A stretch of 55,134 nucleotides of DNA from Desulfosoma sp. (lineage in GTDB: Bacteria; Desulfobacterota; Syntrophobacteria; Syntrophobacterales; DSM-9756): the NCBI GenBank assembly GCA_037481875.1, contig JBBFKY010000003.1, positions 1 to 55,134 of the forward strand. The letters run 5' to 3'. A program made the position numbers and the translations under genes. The notes below the pieces were generated by a model. It was not told where the DNA came from. It did no database searches and saw nothing but the letters and a program-made list of their open reading frames with translations. This document shows, one piece after another, positions 44,129 to 53,199 of the stretch (position 1 is the first letter of the stretch; each line of letters begins with the position of its first letter).

Positions 44129-44682
44129 GACTTCAGCCTCCCTGAAACGACTCATCTCCCACGCTCCTCCACAAAGGCACACTTCCTCGCCAACAAAACC
44201 AAGGGGGGAAATCCCGCGCACTCAGAGGGGGAACGAGGAAGGATTCTTCGCGAATGGAACTATCCGGGATCGTTGCAGAAACCTCGCGATCAGCCCATTA
44301 AGCTTTGTGCTTTGCCGCGGGTCGTGTTTATCGTTTTTCAGGATGCCGGTCAAAGTCCGTCTTCACGAACTTGGCCTCGGCCCCGGGTGTCCGTTTCAAT
44401 CAAAAACTTTTTGCAATGCACAGATGTTACGGAGACACTTCACGCAACTTTGCGATTCGCCGATTCTTTACTCATGCACGCTTTTCCATTGCGATATCAT
44501 TTTCTTGGAAACGAACCCTTTGGAAGGTGTCACCCACCCCTTTGAGGGAACTTTACCGTTCTTCTCTTTTCGCACAATTTCTTAGATTTTCACCTTCTGA
44601 CGATGTTGGTGCCCGCACGTCTTGAATCTTTTGGAGGTTATGGTAGGCTGCGTTCGATTCGGTCCATGGAAAGGGGGTCTCG
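44129..44682. other. Divergent spacer between dnaA-like and HD-domain genes
   Basis: No gene supported. I looked for DnaA boxes (TTATCCACA and close variants) and found none, so it does not look like an origin. Locally T-rich stretches occur (44540-44610). A weak plus-strand promoter may be TTGAAT, 16 nt, TAGGCT near 44620-44647. Confidence 0.5.
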
Positions 44683-45264
44683 TTGAAAATTCCAACAATG
44701 ATTGAATGCTTGGAGCTTTTGCGAAGGGTGAATCTGCCCGATCACATTGTGGGTCACAGCCTTCAAGTGGCTCGATGTGCCGTAGCTTTGGCTCAGCACC
44801 TTAACGCCGACGGTCATCGGCTCAATCTGGATTTGGTCTGCGCCGGCGGACTGCTCCATGACATCGCCAAGGACATTTCATTAAAAACCGGCGAAAATCA
44901 CGCCCAATTGGGTGCCTCCATGCTGGAAGAAATGGGCCTGAGTCTGGTGGCTCCCATTGTGCGCGACCATGTTTATTTGGACGAAGGCATGCTTGAGGCT
45001 CCTTTTTCCGAATCCCTCCTGGTGAATTATGCCGACAAGCGCGTCAAGCATCTGAACATCGTGGCTCTTGACGAAAGATTTTCCGATCTTGTGACCCGCT
45101 ACGGCAAAACTCCGGAAAGAAAAGCTCTGCTGGAACACCGCCACCGACTCTACAAGATTCTGGAACGACGGCTTTTTGCTCACACCTCACTTGAACCCGA
45201 ACATTTGGCCGGTGAAGCTTTGAAGATTCCCTGGCTTCAAAGCTGCTCCCTTTCGTCCGGGTGA
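44683..45264 (+). CDS. HD-domain phosphohydrolase (YqeK-like)
   Basis: 193 residues from a TTG start with AAGGGGG 5 nt upstream (ATG at 44698 is the alternative). HD metal-site residues are H25 in HIVGHSLQVA, H59-D60 in AGGLLHDIAKD, H96 in VRDHVYLD and D118 in NYADKRV. The LPDHIVGHSLQVARCAVALAQHL opening resembles HDIG/YqeK proteins that hydrolyse nucleotides such as Ap4A. The substrate is not certain. ddl follows after 78 bp. Confidence 0.85.
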   Translation: MKIPTMIECLELLRRVNLPDHIVGHSLQVARCAVALAQHLNADGHRLNLDLVCAGGLLHDIAKDISLKTGENHAQLGASMLEEMGLSLVAPIVRDHVYLDEGMLEAPFSESLLVNYADKRVKHLNIVALDERFSDLVTRYGKTPERKALLEHRHRLYKILERRLFAHTSLEPEHLAGEALKIPWLQSCSLSSG

Positions 45265-45342
45265 GTCACGGGCGGAACCGCTTTTCGGCGATCCAAAGAG
45301 AAAGCCGCTTAGAATGCAACGGCAGCAGGAAGGAGGCGAAAA

Positions 45343-46290
45343 ATGGCAGGGACCAAGCTGAGGGTTGCGCTGTTAGCCGGGGGGGTATCGGCGGAAAGGG
45401 AAGTGTCCCTCAAAAGTGCGCAGCAGGTGTTTAACGCTTTGGATAAGGACAAGTACGAAATCTTTCGCTACGATCCGCGCGATGATCTTCCCCGCCTGGT
45501 TCAGGACGCCTCTCAAATCGATGTGGCTTTAATCATCCTGCACGGTCGTCTCGGCGAAGACGGCACCATTCAGGGGTTTTTGGAATCGCTGGGTATTCCC
45601 TACCAGGGAAGCGGTGTTTTAGGAAGTGCCGTGGCCATGAACAAGATCGTGAGCAAACAGCTATACCAACAGGCCGGTATTCCGGTTGCCCCCTATCTCG
45701 TCGTCGATCGAACCAACCCTACGCCGTTTCAAAAAATTGTCGAACAATTAGGCCTGCCCATGGTGATCAAGCCGGAACATGAGGGCTCAAGCATCGGGCT
45801 GAGCATTGTGCGCCGGGAAAAGGATTTGCCTCAAGCCTTGGAAAAAGCCTGGGCTTATGATCGACGGTGCCTGGTGGAAAAGTATATCGCCGGAATCGAA
45901 GTGACAGGCGGGGTTTTGGGGAATGACGATCTCCAGGCGCTTCCCCTTGTGGAAATCATACCGAGCGATGCTTATGAATTTTTCGACTATGAAGCCAAGT
46001 ACACTCCTGGAGCCACCAAGGAAATCTGTCCGGCACGCCTTTCCCCCGAACTCACGCAAAAAGGGCAGGAACTCGCCCTCGCGGCCCATCGCGCTTTGTG
46101 CTGCCGAGGCTACAGCCGAACCGACATGATTGTGGACACCCAATCAAGCCAAATCTACGTTTTGGAAACCAACACGATTCCGGGCATGACACAAACAAGC
46201 CTCTTCCCTCAAGCCGCCGCCGTTGCCGGTCTCTCCTTTTCTCAACTGTTGGACCGACTCATAGCCCTGGCTCTGGAAGACAAAAGATAA
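45343..46290 (+). CDS. ddl: D-alanine--D-alanine ligase
   Basis: ATP-grasp ligase supplying D-Ala-D-Ala for peptidoglycan. 315 residues with VALLAGGVSAEREVSLKSAQQVFNAL, LHGRLGEDGTIQGFLESLGIPYQGSGVLGSAVAMNK, VIKPEHEGSSIGLSIV, EKYIAGIEVTGGVLG and YVLETNTIPGMTQTSLFPQAAAVAGLSFSQLLDRLI. AAGGAGG precedes the ATG. The last 49 bp overlap the 3' end of the convergent membrane-protein gene. Confidence 0.97.
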   Translation: MAGTKLRVALLAGGVSAEREVSLKSAQQVFNALDKDKYEIFRYDPRDDLPRLVQDASQIDVALIILHGRLGEDGTIQGFLESLGIPYQGSGVLGSAVAMNKIVSKQLYQQAGIPVAPYLVVDRTNPTPFQKIVEQLGLPMVIKPEHEGSSIGLSIVRREKDLPQALEKAWAYDRRCLVEKYIAGIEVTGGVLGNDDLQALPLVEIIPSDAYEFFDYEAKYTPGATKEICPARLSPELTQKGQELALAAHRALCCRGYSRTDMIVDTQSSQIYVLETNTIPGMTQTSLFPQAAAVAGLSFSQLLDRLIALALEDKR

Positions 46291-47189
46291 GCGCCCAAAG
46301 ACAAGCACCAGGTGATACAGATGGCCGTGACAAGTCGAGGCACCCACAACCAAAAAGCGGGCAACCCCAAAGGTAAAAACAGCATGGGATCTTCCACCAT
46401 GGAGTGATTGACACCCACGGACAAATGAAGCATTTCCAAATCTCTAGGGGTCAGTGAGGCATTCTTGGCTTCTTCCACGATGACTGCACCTCCGTAGGCC
46501 AACCCGAAAACCACTGCAGTCATCCATAAGACCCCAACACGCTGAGAAAGGCCCATCACCCTCAGCAAAGGGCTGAGCGCCTTGACGATCCAATGAATCC
46601 AATGACGTGCCTTGGCCACTTCCAGCACAATCATGATTCCCATGATGATGCCGAAAATCTTCAAGCACAGCTTTGCCGTCGCCAAGGCCCAAGCCAGGTT
46701 CATGTCGACAAAGGTCTGAGAAACCGAACTGGGGAATGCCACTCCGGGCACATCCTGAGGGTTGGTGCCGATAAAAAATTGGAGAACATAGACCGTAGCC
46801 ACAGCCGCCGAAACCCTTACCAGGACGGCTTTCCAGGCTCGAATCCCCGATTGCGCCTGAATAATGGTTTCTTGAATCATGTTGTGGCATATGAGAATGA
46901 AATTGGCCAAAAGGATCATTTCCCCCGTGGTGAAAGGCAGAACCGACATGGAAGCAATGCCGCCGTAGACACTGGTCAGCCCGCCGACAATCAAAGGCAC
47001 GGCCCCGATGGCCGGAAGGCCCAAATGATGCATGAGGGGCTTAAGCAACACGGTGATGGTGTCCAGGACGCCGGTCCAGGCCAGAAGCGCCGTGCCGTAG
47101 GAAACGGGCACAACGATTTTGGCCATCCATAGAAATCCCGAGAGGCCCTTTCGAATACCCTGCTTCAAAACTTCCCGCATGGTCTTCAT
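46242..47189 (-). CDS. Nucleoside-recognition (Gate) domain membrane protein
   Basis: 315 residues with about eight hydrophobic segments and two Gate-type repeats: MAKIVVPVSYGTALLAWTGVLDTITVLLKPLMHHLGLPAIGAVPLIVGGLTSVYGGIASM, and IFGIIMGIMIVLEVAKARHWIHWIVKALSPLLRVMGLSQRVGVLWMTAVVFGLAYGGAVIVEE. The family includes spore maturation proteins SpmA/SpmB and FeoB/CNT-like gates; the transported solute is unknown. Conserved Gly-rich GGLTSVYGGIA and GLAYGGAVI motifs are intact. It lies 26 bp downstream of the ParB-like orphan gene, suggesting a two-gene unit. Confidence 0.85.
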   Translation of the reverse strand: MKTMREVLKQGIRKGLSGFLWMAKIVVPVSYGTALLAWTGVLDTITVLLKPLMHHLGLPAIGAVPLIVGGLTSVYGGIASMSVLPFTTGEMILLANFILICHNMIQETIIQAQSGIRAWKAVLVRVSAAVATVYVLQFFIGTNPQDVPGVAFPSSVSQTFVDMNLAWALATAKLCLKIFGIIMGIMIVLEVAKARHWIHWIVKALSPLLRVMGLSQRVGVLWMTAVVFGLAYGGAVIVEEAKNASLTPRDLEMLHLSVGVNHSMVEDPMLFLPLGLPAFWLWVPRLVTAICITWCLSLGAYLLSSRARAMSRSNS

Positions 47190-47215
47190 GTCTGCCTATT
47201 CCTTTGGGGTTGGAT

Positions 47216-47830
47216 CTAGGTGTGGGTGAAATAGCCTCGAGGGGCTCCCACATTGTCAAAGGCTGAATTGAAATTGCGGTACAGGGAATGGTGGTCCCGA
47301 ATGCGGTGCCATTTCTTGATGAATCCTGGAGGAAGATCTTTGACCATCTGCACACCGTGCCATTTCTCCGGCAGAGGAAAGGCATAGTAGGGAAGATCCC
47401 CGGGCACACCCCGCACCATAACCACCTGAGGGACAACCCATTCCATATAGGCCAAATAGAGGCGGTGCATGCCGTCATTGATAAGGTTCACGGTTCGGCC
47501 GTTGCGTTCCACCGATTCTTCCACCACTGGCGGCAATAAATCAATGGCCTCTTCTTCACCTTTCAGCCATATTTTCAGATAGCCGTTAAGATGAAACAGG
47601 TCGAAACCGAATTTTTCCAGTTCCCATTTCAGGTGACGGACCTTTTGCAATTCCTGCACAAGAACATAGCGCTGGGCCGGGTAAAGCTTTTCTGTGGGAA
47701 TCTCCTCCAGACTGATGGCTGCGTCCCGATACACATACACATCAGGCCGTTTGAGCAAAGTCACACGCCGTAATCGCTCCAGTAACTCTTCCTGACTTCG
47801 ATATTCGACTCTTTCAACATATATTTCCAT
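47216..47830 (-). CDS. Uncharacterised protein with ParB-like DGMHR motif
   Basis: 204 residues from the ATG at 47830 (AGGGA 9 nt upstream; an in-frame TTG six bases earlier is weaker). I do not recognise the family. EAIDLLPPVVEESVERNGRTVNLINDGMHRLYLAYMEW (95-131) resembles the ParB/sulfiredoxin nuclease-fold core, where a DGxHR motif binds nucleotide phosphate (here D119-G-M-H-R123). A C-terminal part follows with conserved-looking PYYAFPLPEKWHGVQMVKDLPPGFIKKWHR. Soluble, with no signal peptide. Paired with the Gate-domain membrane protein downstream. Confidence 0.6.
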   Translation of the reverse strand: MEIYVERVEYRSQEELLERLRRVTLLKRPDVYVYRDAAISLEEIPTEKLYPAQRYVLVQELQKVRHLKWELEKFGFDLFHLNGYLKIWLKGEEEAIDLLPPVVEESVERNGRTVNLINDGMHRLYLAYMEWVVPQVVMVRGVPGDLPYYAFPLPEKWHGVQMVKDLPPGFIKKWHRIRDHHSLYRNFNSAFDNVGAPRGYFTHT

Positions 47831-47854
47831 AGGCAAGTCCCTGCTTAAAAGAGG

Positions 47855-47880
47855 AAAGCCCGCTGGTGGCGGGCTTTTTT
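47855..47880 (-). terminator. Terminator hairpin between tRNA-Phe and the next gene
   Basis: Perfect 9-bp stem AAAGCCCGC / GCGGGCTTT with a 5-nt loop (47855-47877). For the minus-strand tRNA-Phe transcript the tail reads TTTCCTCTTTT. On the plus strand it is followed by an even better run of six T, so it may work in both directions. Confidence 0.65.
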
Positions 47881-47918
47881 ATGGTTGGGGCGGTAACCCC
47901 GGAATGAATGAGGGCTTG

Positions 47919-47994
47919 TGGTGGCGAGGCCCAGAATCGAACTGGGGACACGAGGATTTTCAGTCCACTGCTCTACCGACTGAGCTACCTCGCC
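47919..47994 (-). tRNA. tRNA-Phe (GAA), CCA encoded
   Basis: Minus-strand cloverleaf: acceptor GGCGAGG/CCTCGCC plus A and CCA, D-arm GCTCAGTCGGTAGAGC, anticodon loop CTGAAAA (anticodon GAA), T-loop AGTTCGATTCT. Confidence 0.97.
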
Positions 47995-48007
47995 AAAACC
48001 GTGCGCG

Positions 48008-48037
48008 AACTTACAGGATCGTTCTCACCCTTGTCAA
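48008..48037 (-). promoter_or_regulatory. Promoter of tRNA-Phe
   Basis: Minus-strand TTGACA (48032-48037), 18 nt, TAAGTT (48008-48013), starting transcription just before the tRNA and just after the stop codon of the acidic zinc-ribbon gene. Confidence 0.65.
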
Positions 48038-48042
48038 GCACT

Positions 48043-49092
48043 TTATGATTCCTCTTCTTCCTCATCCGGCTCGATATAAAAGCCGTCTTCCAACTCCAAA
48101 ACCAAACCGTCTTCGGCCGGCTGCCCTGGCTCCGGTGTCTCTCGAGAAGCCGCTTTCGGTTCGAGTTCTTTCTCCAAAGCTTCTAGGTCCAAAGCAAGGT
48201 CTTCTTCGAAATTCCCTGCAGATTTTTCTTCTTTGGACGTCCCTTCCTCTAGACTGAATTCCTGGACGGCAAGGCCACCGTCGCGCTCTTCCATGAGGAT
48301 GAACACATCTTCTTCCGTATCATCTTCGGTATCTACTTCCGCCGATTCCACGACGGCCACAAGCTCCTCTTCGGTGGCAGTGCCATCCTCCGCAGGCAGC
48401 CTCTGCACCACAGGCTCCGCGGCTTCCAATTGCGAAAAATCAACTTCTAGCACCGCCTCGCCCTCGGACCCCGATTCCACGCCCTGGATCAGTCCGTCGA
48501 CCGTTTCCAGTTCGCGACGTAACCGTTCCAACGCCTCATCGCTTAGACCCTCCTCATCCAGAGGCTCTACGTACTCGGCTACATCTTCGACATCAGACAA
48601 ATCGAACATTCCGGGCTCTTGAGCCGGATCATCGAACCCTTCGATTTTGAGGTCCAACCCCTGCGGTTCTTCTTCCAGGCTCAAAGGCTTTTCTTCAAAG
48701 GAAATCCCATCTGTCGGCGTCACTTGCATGCTGGAAGCCGGTGCAGGTTTTTCCGAGAGCGGCTCCGGCACAACCAGAGGTTCTTCGCCCTCGTCCAAAA
48801 ATTCCAAGGTGATTTCCTCGGGTTTTTCGTCCAAATCCACTTTCAGATCGATCTCACCCAAAAGATCCACATTCCCTTCCACTCCCCGGGCTGAAGCCTC
48901 CATGGCGGCCGTCGATCTTAACGTCTCTGCCTTTCGGCACATGGAAAGAATGGTTTCCACAAGGAAAGAAGGGATAGCTGGCGCAAAGTCCCATAGATTG
49001 AGTTCATGGCGCGCCTCATCCAGATCCTTGCCGCATTTGGCGCAGGTGCTCACATGGTCAAACCCGATATAACCACATTTTGTGCATTTCAT
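48043..49092 (-). CDS. Acidic zinc-ribbon protein, function unknown
   Basis: 349 residues from MKCTKCGYIGF; ATG overlaps the rsmE stop (ATGA). The first 20 residues form a zinc ribbon, C3-x2-C6 and C17-x2-C20. A short segment follows (LNLWDFAPAIPSFLVETILSM), and then nearly 280 residues dominated by Glu and Asp with repeated short motifs such as EEKPLSLEEEP, GFDDPAQEPGMFDLSDVEDVAEYVEPLDEE and LELEDGFYIEPDEEEEES. Most of the chain is probably disordered. Such ribbon-plus-acidic proteins are common in delta-proteobacteria without known function; coupling to rsmE may be only positional. Confidence 0.75.
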   Translation of the reverse strand: MKCTKCGYIGFDHVSTCAKCGKDLDEARHELNLWDFAPAIPSFLVETILSMCRKAETLRSTAAMEASARGVEGNVDLLGEIDLKVDLDEKPEEITLEFLDEGEEPLVVPEPLSEKPAPASSMQVTPTDGISFEEKPLSLEEEPQGLDLKIEGFDDPAQEPGMFDLSDVEDVAEYVEPLDEEGLSDEALERLRRELETVDGLIQGVESGSEGEAVLEVDFSQLEAAEPVVQRLPAEDGTATEEELVAVVESAEVDTEDDTEEDVFILMEERDGGLAVQEFSLEEGTSKEEKSAGNFEEDLALDLEALEKELEPKAASRETPEPGQPAEDGLVLELEDGFYIEPDEEEEES

Positions 49093-49898
49093 GGCGTCTC
49101 CATCCTTGCCATACACTGGGTCTGTTCATGAAACGCCTGTTTCCAAAGAACCTCCACGGCGGCAAGCAGAACCGTACAGGCGGTTTCAAAACGTAAGACA
49201 TTCTTGCCCAGACTTACGGGCACAAAACCATGAGTTTGAAACGCATGACGTTCTTGATCCGTCCAGCCTCCTTCAGGTCCCACCGCCGCCACAATGCGTG
49301 AAACCACCGGGTGCTGTTCTCGAAGGGCCCAAAGGGTTTCTCGAGGTTCCGTCTCGCAGGCAAGTAGCCTCAATTCGTTGCTCCCCTCTGATTCCATATC
49401 GCTCAGATGAACCAAGACATCCTTTACGGATTCTTCAAAGCGCATGGCGGGTAACCAGGCTCCGCCGCACTGACACAGTGCGTCTCGAGCAATCTTTTGG
49501 TACCGCCAAAGCCTTTTTTCCTTTTGATCCCCCTTGACGGTGTACTGGCTGCGCACTGCCTCAAAAAACCACAGTTCGCAGACATCCAGTTCCACGGCTT
49601 GGCGCACCACGAGATCCATGCGTTCCGATCGTACCCAGGGGATGAGGAGCACCGTGAAGACCCTACCCATCCTTTCCTGGGCCACATGGAGAATGTCCAG
49701 CTCCACTCGGCCTTGTTGGTACCCGAGAATACGTGCTTTTGCCGTTCGTCCTTTTCCGTCACAGAGTTCCACCATGTCCTTCTGCCGATACCGAAGCACC
49801 CGCCACAGGTGATGAGACACTTCCGAATCCAGGACGGCTTTTGACCCGCAAGCATTCAAGGATTCGCAAAAGAAACGACGGCGCGTCATGACATCCAC
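49089..49898 (-). CDS. rsmE: 16S rRNA m3U1498 methyltransferase RsmE
   Basis: SPOUT-class methyltransferase for U1498 of 16S rRNA. GTG at 49898 with AAAGG 5 nt upstream is preferred to ATG at 49889. 269 residues: an N-terminal PUA-like domain (HHLWRVLRYRQKDMVELCDGKGRTAKARI) and the trefoil-knot SAM site AAVGPEGGWTDQERHAF with VSLGKNVLRFETACTVLL. In most homologues the last motif reads LGxRILRxETA, so the Lys-Asn-Val variant is mild divergence. It is the upstream partner of the acidic zinc-ribbon gene. Confidence 0.94.
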   Translation of the reverse strand: MDVMTRRRFFCESLNACGSKAVLDSEVSHHLWRVLRYRQKDMVELCDGKGRTAKARILGYQQGRVELDILHVAQERMGRVFTVLLIPWVRSERMDLVVRQAVELDVCELWFFEAVRSQYTVKGDQKEKRLWRYQKIARDALCQCGGAWLPAMRFEESVKDVLVHLSDMESEGSNELRLLACETEPRETLWALREQHPVVSRIVAAVGPEGGWTDQERHAFQTHGFVPVSLGKNVLRFETACTVLLAAVEVLWKQAFHEQTQCMARMETP

Positions 49899-49959
49899 AC
49901 ATGCCTTTCAAGGTATCCGAAATCCTTGAGGCTGAAGTCTTCTTGTCGTCCTTCCATTG

Positions 49960-50751
49960 TTAAAGAGCCAAACTTTCAAAGTACCATCTCGTGAATCGTT
50001 CTCCCCAGAACACATAGCTCATGGCACCCAGAGACAGAAAGGGGCCGAAAGGAAGGCGTGTGACCAACCCTTGTCGGGACCGGGCCATAACCGCAAGTCC
50101 CACGGCCGCACCGATCACTGACGATACAAACACCGTAAACAACACTCCCTTCCACCCAATAAAGGCTCCGATCATGGCCAGGAGCTTAATATCTCCGCCT
50201 CCCAAACCGTCCTGGTTCCGAAGCCGTTGATAACCCCAGGCGACGGCGAAAAAGAAACCACCACCCAGCAGAGCGCCGATCCAGGCATCGACCCAGCTCA
50301 TGTGCGGAAAAACGGCCGCTGCCGTCAGCCCGAGGGCTAGACCTCCAAGAGACAACATGTCGGGTATGAGGAAGGTATCCAGGTCGATGAAGGCGATGAG
50401 CACTAAAAGACTTCCAAAAACGAAAAACACGAAAAACGGTGCACTCCAACCGAACATGCGGAACAGGCCGGCGGCCATGAGACCCGTGAGCAGCTCCACG
50501 GCGGGATAACGCCAGGAGATGCTTTTGCGACATTGACGGCATCGGCCTCGAAGCAGGACGAAGCTGACCACAGGAATATTGTCGTACCAGCGGATCAGGG
50601 TGCCGCAGGCTGGGCATCGAGACGGCGGGGACACGATGGACTCACCCTTGGGCCAACGGTAGATGATCACATTATAGAAACTTCCCAGGCAGCATCCGAT
50701 GAAGAACACTGCGACACGGCCGATCCAGGAAACCAAAGGTGCCGAATCCAT
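49960..50751 (-). CDS. pilD: Type IV prepilin leader peptidase / N-methyltransferase
   Basis: Inner-membrane aspartic protease that cleaves and methylates type IV pilins and pseudopilins. 263 residues from MDSAPLVSWI with AAGGAAG upstream. The methyltransferase-associated cysteines are C46-x2-C49 and C71-x2-C74. The catalytic aspartates are D125 in AFIDLDTFLIPD and D187 in GLGGGDIKLLAMIGAFIGWKG (GxGD motif). Eight or so membrane helices. No pilin genes are in the window. topA is 20 bp upstream. Confidence 0.95.
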   Translation of the reverse strand: MDSAPLVSWIGRVAVFFIGCCLGSFYNVIIYRWPKGESIVSPPSRCPACGTLIRWYDNIPVVSFVLLRGRCRQCRKSISWRYPAVELLTGLMAAGLFRMFGWSAPFFVFFVFGSLLVLIAFIDLDTFLIPDMLSLGGLALGLTAAAVFPHMSWVDAWIGALLGGGFFFAVAWGYQRLRNQDGLGGGDIKLLAMIGAFIGWKGVLFTVFVSSVIGAAVGLAVMARSRQGLVTRLPFGPFLSLGAMSYVFWGERFTRWYFESLAL

Positions 50752-50771
50752 AAACCGCTTCCTTTCGTCTC

Positions 50772-53114
50772 CTAGGTTTCCACAGGGGCTTTGTAAGTGC
50801 AGCCGGTGCGAGCGCATACCATGGATTTATCACCCTTTTTACTAACCTTTTCCAACAGTGCCGGAGAACCACACTGAGGACAGGTGCCGGCTATGGGACG
50901 ATAGTGCAGTACCACATGGCATTCCGGATACCGCGTGCATCCGTAGAATTTCCTTCCAGTCTTACTGAAACGTTCCACAATCTGTCCATCACAGTCTTCT
51001 CGAGGACATGGGACTCCCAGACTCACCGGTCTTGTAGACTTGCACTGAGGGTAAGCACTGCAGGCAAGAAATTCTCCAAACCGGCCTTTTTTCAACACCA
51101 TGGGACTACCGCACTTGTCACAGATTTCCCCGGAGCTTTCCTCACGTTCCAGGAGCTGAATCTGACCCTTCTCGTCCCTGCGGTAGTTGGACGTGAATCG
51201 GCATTGAGGGTAACGGCTGCAGGAAAGGAAGGGGCCGTTTCGACTGAAGCGAATATGCAAAGGCCCTCCGCACTGCGGACACGTCATTCCCGTGGGAAGA
51301 CCTGCCACTTTCAGGTTGAGCATGTTTTTCTCAGCTTCGGTGAGTGTGGTGCGAAAACGTTCATAAAACTCTTCCAGGACCTTGAGGTAGGGACATGTGC
51401 CCTTTTCCACTTCGTCCAGGCTCTGCTCCATTCTGGCCGTAAATTCCACATCCACGATTTCGGGAAAATGGGCTGTGAGAAGATCGTTGATGAGCAGACC
51501 CAGTTCCGTAGGAGCCAGCTGCCTTCGGTTTTCCTGAACGTATTCGCGGTCCACGATGGTGCTGACAATGGTGGCGTACGTGCTGGGGCGACCGATGCCA
51601 CGCTCTTCCAGTTCCTTGATGAGGCTCGCTTCAGAATAACGAGGAGGCGGCTCGGTGAAGTGCTGCTTAGGCACAAGTTTGTGGAGCTCCAAAGGTTGTC
51701 CCTCTACAAGTGCCGGAAGATGTCCTTGACCGGTCCCGTTTTTCTCTTCGGATTCTTCTTCTTCGCTCTCCGTGTAGAGCACCATAAAGCCGGGAAAATC
51801 CACGACCGATCCGGAAGCACGGAACAAGTGCACAGGCCCTGTTTTCTTTTCCAGGGCTTCCGAAGCCTCTGAACCTTTCAAGGTCGCATCTTTCGCGACA
51901 GCTTCAATGGTCACAGTTGTTTGAGCGATCTGCGCCGGGCTCATTTGACAGGCCACAAAACGCTTCCAGATCAATCCGTACAAAGCCAGTTCATCTCGTG
52001 ACAGAAACCGTTCCAGGGATTCCGGGGTTCGTGTCACATCCGTGGGACGGATAGCTTCATGCGCATCCTGAGCTCCAGCTTTCGTCTTATAAAGAACAGG
52101 CTTGGAAGGCAGGTAAGCGGATCCGAAACGATCGGCGATGTAGTCTCGAGCCGCCTTGACGGCGTCTTCGGAAAGGCGCGTGGAATCCGTGCGCATATAG
52201 GTGATGAGTCCCACGGAACCCTCATCTCCGATTTCTACGCCTTCGTACAGTCTTTGAGCCACCCGCATGGTCTTTTTAGCCGGAAAGCGCAACTTTCGCG
52301 CCGCATCCTGCTGCAAGGTGCTGGTGATGAATGGAGGGGGGGCGTTTTTTCGGCGTTGTTTCTTTTCAACCTTGAGCACCCGAAAGATCTTTCCTTTCAG
52401 GGCCTTAAGCACCGCCTCCGTCTGCTCTTGGTTTTTCAGCTCACATTTTTGGGATCCGATACGCCAAAGCTTGGCTTCAAAAAGATCCGTCTTGTCCGGC
52501 ACATCTCCTTGTGGCTTTGAAAAGAGCTGGGCCGTTATGCTCCAGTATTCCTTGGGAACAAACTGCTGAATTTCCCGTTCCCGTTCGCAGATCAGCCTCA
52601 GAGCCACCGACTGGACCCTTCCCGCACTGAGACCTCGTTTTACTTTTTCCCACAGGAGGGGGGAGATGAGATAGCCCACAAGGCGATCCAGGATACGGCG
52701 TGCTTGCTGGGCATCGTAGAGGTTTTGGTTGAGGTGTCCCGGATTCTGCAAAGCTTCCCGAATGGCCTTTGGGGTCAATTCGTAGAAGAGCACTCGATAG
52801 AGAGGTTTCCCGTTGAGCTTGAGTTCTTCGGCAATGTGCCAGGCGATGGCTTCCCCTTCCCGGTCCGGGTCCGGTCCCAGGTAAACGGCTTGAGCCTTGG
52901 CGGCCGCTTCGCTCAGTTCCTTGAGTACCTTTTTCTTGGTGCGCAGAACTTGGTACTCGGGTTTGAAGTGATTTTCCACGTCAATGCCCAGTTTGGTCTT
53001 GGGCAAATCCTTAACGTGGCCCACCGAGGCTTTCACGATGAAATCCCTTCCCAGGTACCGGTTGAGTGTTTTAGCTTTCGTGGGACTTTCTACAATCAGC
53101 AGCGATTGAGCCAT
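50772..53114 (-). CDS. topA: DNA topoisomerase I
   Basis: Type IA enzyme relaxing negative supercoils. 780 residues: Toprim domain from SLLIVESPTKAKTLNRYLG with E9 and PDPDREGEAIAWH (81-93), catalytic tyrosine Y306 in VGLITYMRTDSTRL, and the RPSTYATIVSTI region. The C-terminus holds three clear topoisomerase C4 fingers (CPQCGGPLHIRFSRNGPFLSC, CDKCGSPMVLKKGRFGEFLAC, CPREDCDGQIVERFSKTGRKFYGC) and a fourth C4 motif (CPQCG...CARTGC) ending the protein. The dprA-topA order is common in bacteria. Confidence 0.98.
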   Translation of the reverse strand: MAQSLLIVESPTKAKTLNRYLGRDFIVKASVGHVKDLPKTKLGIDVENHFKPEYQVLRTKKKVLKELSEAAAKAQAVYLGPDPDREGEAIAWHIAEELKLNGKPLYRVLFYELTPKAIREALQNPGHLNQNLYDAQQARRILDRLVGYLISPLLWEKVKRGLSAGRVQSVALRLICEREREIQQFVPKEYWSITAQLFSKPQGDVPDKTDLFEAKLWRIGSQKCELKNQEQTEAVLKALKGKIFRVLKVEKKQRRKNAPPPFITSTLQQDAARKLRFPAKKTMRVAQRLYEGVEIGDEGSVGLITYMRTDSTRLSEDAVKAARDYIADRFGSAYLPSKPVLYKTKAGAQDAHEAIRPTDVTRTPESLERFLSRDELALYGLIWKRFVACQMSPAQIAQTTVTIEAVAKDATLKGSEASEALEKKTGPVHLFRASGSVVDFPGFMVLYTESEEEESEEKNGTGQGHLPALVEGQPLELHKLVPKQHFTEPPPRYSEASLIKELEERGIGRPSTYATIVSTIVDREYVQENRRQLAPTELGLLINDLLTAHFPEIVDVEFTARMEQSLDEVEKGTCPYLKVLEEFYERFRTTLTEAEKNMLNLKVAGLPTGMTCPQCGGPLHIRFSRNGPFLSCSRYPQCRFTSNYRRDEKGQIQLLEREESSGEICDKCGSPMVLKKGRFGEFLACSAYPQCKSTRPVSLGVPCPREDCDGQIVERFSKTGRKFYGCTRYPECHVVLHYRPIAGTCPQCGSPALLEKVSKKGDKSMVCARTGCTYKAPVET

Positions 53115-53199
53115 GCTTCCCTCGTTGATTCTCGATCATTTCTTCATTCGGCATTTTCGATGAAGTTCTGAAGTAAATTCATCCATTGAGCTGCCTTTT

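Noticed and set aside
44129-44682. Replication origin next to the dnaA-like gene
   Set aside because: No DnaA boxes found by eye, no AT-rich unwinding region of note, and dnaN, rpmH and gidA are absent from the window.
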